This document shows positions 33,782-43,068 of a stretch of 64,000 nt of DNA, piece after piece. Below the pieces are notes generated by a model. It searched no databases. It worked only from the letters and a program-made list of their open reading frames with translations, and was not told where the DNA came from. The stretch is from Golubevia sp. BC0850 (taxonomy: Eukaryota; Basidiomycota; Exobasidiomycetes; Golubeviales; Golubeviaceae). The DNA lies in NCBI GenBank assembly GCA_012976225.1, contig JAAVVG010000004.1, positions 930,001 through 994,000 of the forward strand, given 5' to 3'. Positions within the stretch are counted from its first letter, which is position 1. Each line of letters begins with the position of its first letter. The position numbers and the translations under genes are program-made.

Positions 33782-35597
33782 TCATTCCTCATCATTTGCA
33801 TTAGCAACTTCTCTCCCAATCCTATGAACAGCTTTCAAAAACACTTTAACCATATCTGGATCAGCACTGAAAGGTACACCCGAACCCAATCCAGCGATAA
33901 AAGCCCCACTCCCTCCAAATCCTCCCTTTTTACTCTTCAACATTCTCTCAACTTCTCTTTCAATAGCTTCTTTCCCACTTAACAAAACCGTTGGATCTAA
34001 ATTCCCTTGAAGTGCTAATCTATGAGTTAATTCATTTTCCCCAGATTTCTTGGAATAAGAAACTGAACCTTGAGAAACTCTTTCTACTACTGATCTTGCC
34101 ATTGAAGGTTCTACTGTTGAATCTAAGGCTACAACATCATAACCTGCTTTCATTAGATCTGGAAGTGAATGTCCGTAAGCTCCTTTTGCAAAAACTATTA
34201 GAGGAACGCAGGGATGAGAGGAACAGGAAAGTGAATCTCGAACGGAGGCGCTGATTTGACGAAGATAGGGGAGTGAGAAAGTTCGGAAGAGATGAGGAGA
34301 GAGTTCTCCTGCCCAGGAATCGAAGACTTGAAGTAGCTGTGAGACAAAATTGAGTTAGAGAGAGCAGAGAGAAGGACGATAAGCAAAATCCCCATACTTC
34401 ATTTTCAAGACATCCCTAACCAACTCCAGTGCTAAAGATCTAACTAACCTGAGCCCCAGCTTTAACTTGTCCCACCATGAAATCACAACAAACTTCTGCA
34501 ATCCTAGATAAAAGTTCTTTACTCTCTTCCGGATATTTATAAAGCCAAGTTTTAGCTTTTTCGAAACCTTTAGATCCACCCCCTTCAATCATATAAGCCA
34601 TTAAAGTCCAAGGACTTCCACAAAACCCAATCAATGGAACCTGTCCATCTAATTCCTTTCGAGTCATCTTGATAGCCTCATAGACGTATCCTAATTCTTT
34701 CTCTACGTCAACTTTTTTCTTTAATCGACTTAGGTCTGAAGGTCCTGAAAGAGGTTGAGGAAATGAAGGACCTTTTGTTGGATGCATTATTACTTCTAAA
34801 CCCATTGCTTGGGGGATTACTAGGATGTCTGAAAAGATTATGGCTGCGTCTAGAAGACCGGCGTAACGACGGACTGGTTGCATTGTGATCTCACAGGCTA
34901 GAGAAGGTGTACGACAACATTCGAAAAAATCATGGGTTTCTCTGATTTTACGGAATTCTTTTGAGGGGAGAAGGGAAAGAAGGAAGAAGGGGGGGGGAGA
35001 AAGTAGAGAGAGATAAGGAGTTGGGAAAGAACGAGGTTAGCCAGCGATTCTGAAAGCGTGAGATGTGAGGCTTGAAACGAACCGAAGAGACTCATAGCTT
35101 CGAATTGAAAATTGAGCTCTGGATACTGTTTTCAAAAGAGTCATACAGGGTGGAGTAGCAGGTAGCTTGAGTAGTGCCTGCTTCTACTGGTCCCTTCCAT
35201 TCACCTTTTTCTCCCTTTTCATCAAAAACGGGTCTCACGCTATAAGCCATGAATCCAATAGACCATTAGGAGGAGGATATCGTCAAAGGCTCGGAAGCCA
35301 GTGACTTTCTCTCTTGCCCTCTCGATACCTCTCTCAATCTCTCTCCTCTCTTTCTACAGCCCCACTCTGCTGATATCGATTATCACCGTCTAAAGATATG
35401 CTGATGAATGACTCACCCGGTAAATACCTTCCAGCTTGACGCATGCACCAGACAGCAGGTCTCTCTGTTTCCTCTCCTCTTGCACATCTGATGATAAGAT
35501 CGTTATCCAACCCTTCAGTTGAGCTACCTAATTCGTTCGCTCCTGAAGGTTTCTTGGTCGTGAAAGAAGTGAACGTTTGCTTGGTGTTCTTTAGCAT
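33782..35597 (-). CDS. HEM12: Uroporphyrinogen decarboxylase
   Basis: Three exons on the minus strand: 35597-35417, 34957-34449, 34336-33782; 414 residues. Family marks in order: [17 protein letters not shown] (joined across intron 1, which restores the conserved PEFR-like segment as PGEFR), [66 protein letters not shown], and near the C-terminus [12 protein letters not shown] and a Gly-rich [11 protein letters not shown]. The enzyme removes four carboxyl groups from uroporphyrinogen III to give coproporphyrinogen III in cytosolic heme synthesis. I start at the Met of MLKNTKQTF; an upstream in-frame Met would add about 26 residues. It diverges from the DinB-like gene over 193 bp. Confidence 0.95.
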
Positions 35598-35790
35598 GCT
35601 TGATACAGGTGGTGGGAATGGCCAATGCGAGACGAATAGAAGGTCAGATGAGGACAAAAGCAGTAACAACTCCACTGGTTGATTAACTTTTCAACCAAAA
35701 TACTCCTTCTCTAACCAATTCAAGAAATCTAGCAGAAGAGTGATAATCAAATTTAAGTCAACAACCAGTCATTCAAGTCTTACGTCAAGC

Positions 35791-37255
35791 ATGTCACCTT
35801 CTCCTTCCACTTCCACTTCCACTAATTCCTCAAGTTTAGATCACAATCTTTCAATCTCTCCCTCTTCTTCTTCCTCTTCCATCAACTCGCTAGCAGAAGC
35901 AGAAAGGTCCATCCTCAAATCAGCATTAGACACCATAGAGCAACCTCTGCAAATGCTCAGAGATGGAATAGTCACAGACAAGCATTTGCGAGCTATCTCT
36001 ACTTTGGTTCCGGGTAGTACAGTTGGGAAGCATTTGAGGCAGTGAGTAGAGTCATTGGCATCAGCTCTTCAAAGTCGATCCACTACTCTAGAGAGGAGGG
36101 AGGATGAAACCGTTTGGAAGGGTAGTAGAAAGTGAATCATCTTCGGCCTATCATTTTCCGCTCACCAAGCTGAAGGCTGTTACTCACTAGCGACTTGGAT
36201 AGTTCGATGATGGTCGAAACGGTCATCTTGTTTGCGCTTGACGAGTACCAGGAGAGGCTGGTTTAGAGAGATCCTTCGAAAGTGGCAAACGTGGGTGGGC
36301 TAAATGAGTGAGCCCTGCTATCGAGTTGCTAAGTGAGAAAGAGTATCTCATCTACAAAACTCGAGTCCGAAATTCACGATATTCGGCAGTCCAAACAGAC
36401 TAGGTAGAAGGATGGTGAGCTGAGAAAGTGGGTTCGCGGCCATCTCAGAAAGGTGGAAGGGCTCTGTCAACTTCTCTTTGAAATCGATTTTTGATTCGAA
36501 GCCTTCTTGAAGATATTTGAGAGACTACATCACTGAATGAGAAGATGGTCGCATGCTGAGCAGCAGACAAGAGAGAAGAGGTTGCAAGCAGAGAAGTTGC
36601 GAAAGCACGGGGCACTGAAACGTCTGAAACGTCTCTCCTGGATCGATTCTTCGCTCGAGAAAGTACAGAATCGAAGCTCTGATCTTAGAAGACTTGGACT
36701 AGAAATGTCTTCAAGACTATGTCATTCGCTGACACTTCTTTCCTCTCTACTTCTCCTCGTCAGTGTCCACGATCATTACAGACTCCTTCTTTCTTCTCTA
36801 TCCAACTCCACAAGCTCTCAACCTCCGACAATAGACTACGATCAAAGACCTCCAGCCCCAAATCTAGAAACCTCCTCAAAAGCCTGTTTAGAAGAATTCG
36901 AATCTCTGATGAAGAACTTGAAGAATCTGGTCAAGGGTGATGGAAGTTGGTATGGAAGGGAGTGTTTGGTTAGAGCGACTACTCCGGAGGTGATTGACTT
37001 TAGGAGCAGTGTCGGTAGAGAGGTGAGCATCGAGATAAAAGAGAGAAGCTGTGTAAAGGTGAAGTTTCTGACTGCTTCTTTTCTTTACACTCTGATTAGT
37101 TGTGGTTCGTATCTCTTCATAGCATTCATCATTACGCTTTAGCAAGAGCGATCTTAACTAGAGAATTGGGTTTGGGAGATGTTTTGGGAAGTCGATTTGG
37201 AGTTGCGCCTAGTACTATCGTTAACAAAGCTTTGAAAGAGAGAAGCAAACTCTAG
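35791..37255 (+). CDS. DinB-like metal-binding four-helix protein
   Basis: Three exons: 35791-36041, 36764-37022, 37100-37255; 221 residues. After a Ser-rich start the helices follow the DinB/YfiT plan: SILKSALDTIEQPLQML, then GSTVGKHLRHVHDHYRLLL across intron 1 (His-X2-His metal motif), and in the last exon LWFVSLHSIHHYALARAIL followed by FGVAPSTIVNK. The family binds a divalent metal through three His. Many members are bacterial thiol-dependent S-transferases or of unknown function; this is not the DinB DNA polymerase. Intron 1 is 722 nt, among the longest here, so its accuracy matters; the join restores the motif in phase. Cellular role unknown. Confidence 0.75.
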
Positions 37256-37774
37256 GTATTTAAATCAACTCTCTCAAACAAATCTCTCTCAGTCTCAAGA
37301 ATCTCATTTGGTGGATAGAAATCCCATTTTTTCCTCTTCGCAACGAACTTTCCCTCTCTTTTGATTTCTCGTTCGGACACTACATCTTTCTCTTCTACTT
37401 TCAGTCGTTTCATTCGTATCCTACTTTCCATTTCAGCGTTCGCTTAATCAATACATAGCAATCATACACTCTTTTTTTTTGGTGGATCAAACAAAAGCAA
37501 GGAACTATCGAATTGTGAGACTTCCCCCATCGACAACATGGAGAAAGCAACTTGGAGGTTGATAGGCACCTCTCTCCCTTTGATATATCATCCACTGTGA
37601 AGAAGTAGAGGATGGAGAGGTCGCAACCGGAAGTGATGATGAGTTGGGTAGCATAAGTTGTGAGAAAAAGCGACAGTCTTGAAGCTTGAAGTCCGAGGTG
37701 AAGACTTACATCTGGCCTTAAGCTGATGATGCAATCGCATTGAGCGTCTTTTCCTTGCTTGGAACTTATCTCTC
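37256..37774. other. Intergenic 3' flank, no gene seen
   Basis: T-rich 3' flank of the DinB-like gene with an A/T homopolymer near 37470. Nothing recognised before the F-box-like relic. Confidence 0.45.
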
Positions 37775-37940
37775 TCTCCTGACAAAGCTCTCCGACCTCC
37801 ATGTTTCTCCAAGTAACCGTCCCGCTCTTGAAGTTTGGAACTTTCTGCTTGGTTTGCATACCTTTCTCTCCACTTCACAACCAACGATTTTCCTTCGGCT
37901 GTCCACTGGTTCCCTCGCCACTCCAGTGACCTTCAACTAA
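37775..37940 (-). pseudogene. F-box-like family relic (C-terminal fragment)
   Basis: Minus strand: LKVTGVAREPVDS matches LKVVGVPKEPV of the 10-kb copy, and after a frame change KVPNFKSGTVTWRNMEVGEL matches the family end (SEVLKSGRVILR...). Only about 55 codons remain. Its downstream side runs on in an open frame without similarity. Confidence 0.5.
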
Positions 37941-37986
37941 GGAGACTTCTTGCCTTGATTATGGCAACCAGATAACCTTCTTCCAT

Positions 37987-38300
37987 ATGGCGACGGAAGT
38001 GTTTAAGTGTACTCAGAAAAGCTCTCTGCAGTCAAGGAGTTCTCCTAGAAGCTCCCCACTTTCTAAATCTAGTTCTTTAAGAACTGATCATCTCTCGAAT
38101 CTTTCAAATGAACAAGCAGCTGTACCTTTAACTTTAACTTCAAGTTCACTTTCTTCAACTTTCTTTTCCAGTCTTTCTAATCATGAAAATGCATCTTCAG
38201 ATCATCATCAGAGAAGACTTTCAGATCTCACAATCATGAGCCATTCGGAAATCTTGTTGAAATTTGGAGAGGTTGAAAAGATAAGGTTGAGAAATGGTAG
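37987..38300 (+). other. Orphan Ser-rich N-terminal frame
   Basis: Starts with ATG and has protein-like low-complexity composition (MATEVFKCTQKSSLQSRSSP, then Ser/Leu-rich, ending near EVEKIRLRNG). It runs straight into the F-box-like fragment at about 38345 in a different frame. It may be the stump of another gene broken by the rearrangement that brought the fragment in. No family recognised. Confidence 0.25.
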
Positions 38301-38339
38301 CAATCCTATGAAGGGTTGGTATCAGAATGCGAAATGGTT

Positions 38340-38545
38340 CCTCTGTGCTTGTTTCTATACCTTTCCCTAGATTGAAAATGGTTGGGGTACCAAAGGAACC
38401 AGTGGACCAGCTGGGGAACCTGCATAGTTCTGAGGAAGATAGGGAGGATCGTGAGAGTCGTAGGGCTGAGTTGGAGAGGTCAGAAGTCCTCAAGAGCGGG
38501 AGGGTCATCTTGAGAACCCTCGAACGAGGAGAGATTGGTGAGTAG
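38340..38545 (+). pseudogene. F-box-like family relic (C-terminal fragment) with 3' flank
   Basis: Plus strand: FPRLKMVGVPKEPVDQLGN, then an Arg/Glu-rich helix and ELERSEVLKSGRVILRTLER, stop TAG at 38543-38545. This is the clearest example of the family C-terminus and shows the intact frame through this part. About 60 codons only; no F-box or LRR-like part precedes it. The following 150 bp resembles the 3' flank of the 10-kb copy. Confidence 0.7.
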
Positions 38546-38980
38546 AATCGTTGTTAACCGACCTGTTGAAGATTGCTCCGTCTTATACTGAATTTCCTCG
38601 TCTTTTCTTTCTCTTTCTCTTTCCCTGCTCTCCTATCTCTTTTCCGGATCAGTCGGGGATCCTTTGAAAGGAGGAGATTGCTTATCGACGCTCACATGGA
38701 TTTGTCCAACATAATTTCCCAAATCTGTTGAGTGAAAAAAAATCAAGTTGAAGAGCTGAAAGGTGATGGGTAGTGAGTGACACATCCTCCTTCTTTCTTT
38801 CTTTCCACTTCGTTTCCCTCAAGGTCTCAACTTTGACTTTGACTTTCAGAGGAAGCAATTCAACGAAATGAAGAATGGATCTGGTTCCGGAGTTCCGGGT
38901 GTAGTTTGGGTGTCGAGATAAGAGACGGAGGAAAGGAAAAGTTAGGAAAGACGACAAGCCTCGAGGTCTGCGAGATGGAT

Positions 38981-39003
38981 AGTCAACTAGTCAACTAGTC
39001 AAC
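38981..39003 (+). repeat. Short tandem repeat, 8-bp unit
   Basis: AGTCAACT repeated nearly three times, between two F-box-like relics of opposite strand. Confidence 0.8.
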
Positions 39004-39144
39004 GGAAAACCAAAACACAATCGATGGGGTCTGCTCTGAGAAGAAACAGATCACTTTGCTCAAAAAGACCTGGATTTGAAGTTGCATTTGAAAAGAGCAA
39101 ATAAGAAATACAATGAACCAAACTCTTGACCTCACGCGAAGACA

Positions 39145-40512
39145 GATAGTACTCTTCCATAAGCTTTGACCTGATGCTGCCCTCTGTCATTTCGTAGGCG
39201 ACGTAGTAAGGGATGCAAATGGTCTCTACATGTGGGGGGTAGACTCATCTGGATGCAGGTGTGATGAAAGAGCAGAGTAGCGACATCCAACGCCCAGATT
39301 TTGAGCGACTGAAAGAGAGTGTAATTGGTAGAAGAGATTTGTTTTAGATCTAGACAGAGTCCCTGCGAGCGAAGATGATTTAAACTGTTGAAGCTTTGAT
39401 GAAGAGCCGACAGGCAGCTCGAGTGAAGAACAGATCTATCTTCAGGATTGCGACTCGGAATCAGAAAAAGAAGTTCTGATGATGATAATTTTTTTGTAGT
39501 TTGTAGTAGATTCCAGATCGACTCCGTTTTCTTATTGCCTCCGATCCATTTCCTACTCCTCTCCTCAGGTAAATCCCACCAAGTCTTACTATTTGACTCT
39601 TCGAATTCGAAGCTGACCTCAAGAGCTAGTTGAGTAACGTTTGATCAGTTCTTGAAGGTTGTTCATATTCTGAGAGATAGTTGAAGTCTTCAAAGCAGCT
39701 CACACAGAACCCAAAAGCGGCTTGACGAAGAGTTGGACAGAAAAGCATGATCCAGATGACATTTCTGGCAGATATCTAATGCGAAAGATCGTCACTTTCA
39801 GCTAGGATCAAAATTCTCCTGAGAGAGGTGGTGAAGAATGGAAGAGGAGCTGACTTCCTTCCGACTCGGTATTGGAATCGAGGAATCAAAGTTGGAGGAA
39901 TCAAAGTTGGAGGAATCAAAGTTGGATGAATCAAAGTTGGATGAATCAAAGTTGGATGAAGTATAATCAGCGATTCAAGATTGATCAACTTTACGACAAC
40001 TGATTGGTTCACTGCTCTGAGGCCATCTGCAACTCGAGAAGAAGCGTCTGGTAATTCTACTTGAAGGTTGGAGAAAGGGAGCAAGGAGCCTTTGAGCAAT
40101 CGTGCGTTGATCTGACTTTGCGATTGAGGCATTCTTGTATTTGAGCGATTTGACCAGCTTTCCATACGCTTCCCCGTTCTGATTTAAGCATTCGTAGAGT
40201 GACACTAAGGTAGCTATAGATACGGTGACATCAAACAGCAGGCTGCGTTGCCAGATTGGATGAATCCTGGTGCAAGTCAGAGCGACGCTCCTGAGAGTAG
40301 AGTTTCTCAATCTGAAGTTGGTCCAAAGTAGCTTTGGTCAGTTCTTGTTCTTACTTGAGAGGGATTCTGGTGTCAAAGAACGAAGAGTCGATGTGCTGCT
40401 ATTCACTTTCTCCTCGCTTCCCTCTCTTAATGGACTTGACGATGGCCATAGAGACATCTTCTGGAATAGAGTCTAAGCTTAGAGGCGTCTTGACTTTGAA
40501 CTTCGAATCCAT
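39145..40512 (-). pseudogene. F-box-like family relic with internal repeat expansion
   Basis: Minus strand. The start at 40512 gives MDSKFKVKTPLSLDSIPEDV, but about 30 nt at the end of exon 1 are missing. Exon 2 (from about 40310) has MRNSTLRSVALTCTRIHPIW and LVSLYECLNQNGEAYGKLV, then changes frame near 40100, continues as VNQSVVVKLINLESLIIL, passes a 15-bp tandem repeat, and goes on as FQYRVGRKSAPLPFFTTSLR. A later stretch at 39300-39150 (KIWALDVATL; EMTEGSIRSKLMEEYYLSS) carries a one-base expansion in a C run. The copy stops after EEYYLSS and lacks the family C-terminus. Several disabling changes. Confidence 0.75.
39883..39957 (-). repeat. 15-bp tandem repeat, five units, inside an F-box-like relic
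   Basis: GAATCAAAGTTGGAT/G repeated five times on the plus strand. On the minus strand it encodes HPTLI or PPTLI in phase. Sister copies have a single equivalent (LPNFIPQ, DPNLMPQ), so the array expanded in this copy. Confidence 0.9.
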
Positions 40513-40908
40513 TGTTAGAAAGGGAGTGAATGTTAGGAAAGGAAAAGGAGGGGGACATGGGCCTTGGCTCTTGTAGAACCTCCAAACACGTGCCTCTAAA
40601 AGCGATCGAGGCGATCTTCTCGAGCCACTTCACTTTCTTCACGGTCATTTCAGTCAATTTTTGTTCGAGGGATCAATGACTGCACGAGTCAGACTCTCAA
40701 ATCCAAGGTAAGAAGAAAGAGTTCTATGGGAAGTGGTGGACGCGAATCCGACTGCCTGAAGTAGAGATGACGAAGGTTTTGAATGATTTGAAAAGTACAA
40801 GGGGAGAAGCGCTGAACAGGGACATGCAACAGAAAAGTAAGAAGAAGGGACAATTAATTTTGAGGTAGGAAAGATGGACCAACAAAGAAGCGTTGTAGTT
40901 TCTTTCTT
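40513..40908. other. Intergenic between F-box-like relic and RPB3
   Basis: Nothing recognised beyond the upstream flank of the relic and the RPB3 3' end. Confidence 0.4.
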
Positions 40909-42810
40909 CTAATACGGATTCTGACCATTAACTTGATTTCCATCATAACCTTGACCTTGACCATAACCATTATTTTCATAAGGATTTCCACTTCCTTCGA
41001 TTCCATTCATTCCTTCTCCCATTCCCATTCCACCATCCAACAACACTCCTAAATCCTGTACAACTCCAGCAGTTCTATTCAACAGAATATCCAATCCGGT
41101 CTCAATGATTTCTTCAGGTTTCAAATTCCCAACACTTTCCACAACAAAGTAAAACTTTTCAGGTTTGGCTTCTGGATTGTAATTAGTTGATCTTCCATCG
41201 ATTCCGACTTCTACTGGTTTCCCCCCTGGGCCTGTACCTTCTTCTAAACCAGGCTCTAGATTTGCATTGGATGAAAGTGGCCATTCTGATCTTGCATCTA
41301 ATTCGTGCCATAAGGAAGTGTGACGTAAAATGTTGTGTGGATCATATTCGAAGGATATCGTTGAGACTGGAGACCATTTCGAGTGCTCTTTCGCGAACCC
41401 CTGAAATGAAGAGAAAGTGAAGAGAGAAAAGCAGAAGGAAAAGCGCAAGATGATCAGTTGGAGATATCAAAAGAAGTTAGAACAAGGAACTGATTAGAGC
41501 TCTTGTCATGTCTCTCTTGATCGAGAGTTCCTCTTGATTTGCCTGTCTCGAGAATCTCTGAGTCTTTCATTTGAAGTTGAAAGATAACTGCCCCAATCTA
41601 AGAACAGCGTAAGAAAACAGAAAGTGAAGGAAAGAGACTTTCTTCCTCCTCTTTTGATGATTCTACATTTCTCTTCCTTCAACTCCATCTCTCTTCCATT
41701 CTCGGACGTGCTGTCCAGCTGGAATCGATTGAACCTGGAACCTCTCACTCTCCAAGCCTTTCCCGAGCTGAATGGACAGAGACAAAGAAAACCTAAATCC
41801 GTCTCCATCTCCCAAGATCTATCTTCCCCCTCCTCCATCTTCTCTCCTCTCCCCTCCTCCCTCTTCTCTCCTCTCCCCTCCTCCCTCTTACCTCCATCTA
41901 TCCAACTCGAATCAAAAACTCACCTTCCTAGCCACACACCTGACATCCAATTCCTGACCCTTCCTCATCTTAACAATACTAATCGCTCTCAAAACCTCTT
42001 CAGCCATTCCACCTTGATTGACGTATTCCACCGCATCATCTACCTGACCTCCATGAGGTTGATCAAAACCAATGGGTTTACCCAAGTCCGGATGTTTTGG
42101 TGGAACAGGACCTTCAGATTCATCTTCAGGGTTCATATCATATGGATTGGAATTGGAATTGGAATTGAACTCTACTGATCGAATTAGATCTCGAGAAGTG
42201 ATTTCTAGAGTCGATCGATGTGAATGTGAACAAGACATTTTGAGTTTGAGTTCTATTGAACAACGATTACAACCGGCTTCGCAGGAGCAGTCCTGTGGAG
42301 GAGGAGAGAGGATAGAAGTGGAACTCGTGTGAGAAGGATTGGCTTGCTTTCCCCCCCCCTCTCTCTCTCTCCCTCTCTCTCTCTCCCTCTCTCTCTCTCT
42401 CGTTTGAGACAAATAGATAAATGAGAGATAATAGCTGATTCTACTCTTTGATCCTCTCAGGTGGTTCTCAATGATCTCTACCTAGTCCATTGGACCTCCT
42501 TCTACACTTGACTTCTTTAACTCACCCTCTGATCCCTCAAACTATCACTGACTCCCATACTAAGTAACGGGATCATTCCTAATCTATGAGCCAGCATCTC
42601 ATCGGGTAGAACTGTTGTGTTCTTCAATATTTCAACAGTGTCAATTGCTACTGTTGGAACTTCTGCTATGATGACCCTTCTTAAAGCATTGGCGAAAGAA
42701 AGTGAAACGTTTGAAAGAATGAAATCCGCTCGCTGAGATGTTAAAGATCGTAGGGTGATCTTTGGATCTGATTGAGCGAATGAAGTTGATGCTCCTTGAA
42801 GTGCCATCAT
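40909..42810 (-). CDS. RPB3: RNA polymerase II subunit Rpb3
   Basis: Three exons on the minus strand: 42810-42526, 42292-41924, 41400-40909, all joined in phase 0; 381 residues. It has the alpha-subunit-like fold marks: DFILSNVSLSFANALRRVII (alpha motif), EVPTVAIDTVEI, LPDEMLAHRLGMIPL, the zinc-site Cys cluster [41 protein letters not shown], then FYFVVESVGNLKPEEII for the C-terminal dimerisation helix with Rpb11. The end is Gly/Asn/Tyr-rich, as in yeast. The start could be the second Met, one codon on. Intron 1 contains a pure CT tract and intron 2 is 523 nt. Confidence 0.96.
42351..42402 (+). repeat. C9 run and CT microsatellite in RPB3 intron 1
   Basis: Nine C followed by about 40 bp of CT repeats with occasional CCC interruptions. 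On the RPB3 coding strand it reads as a GA repeat inside the intron. Confidence 0.9.
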
Positions 42811-43068
42811 TTAGAAGAGGATAAGAATGGTGGGTGGTGGGTGTGAGGCGTGAGGACGGAGGACGGAGACAGATCTTCCTGCTCTCTACTACAAGTCTCT
42901 ATCCTTGCTCTGCTCTACCTTCTACTTCTGCTTTGATTCTTTCTCTATTTGAGTTCGATTCCAATTTCAACAAATTGAATCTTCAACAATCTTCTAATCG
43001 GCTCTAATCATCAACTTTCCCATAGAGAGAGACAGCCAGCGAGGCATAGCAGCTGAATTCCATTCAAG

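Noticed and set aside
10023-40512. F-box-like copies as a transposon family
   Set aside because: No terminal repeats, target-site duplications or mobility gene seen around them; they share an intron and flank, as in segmental duplication.
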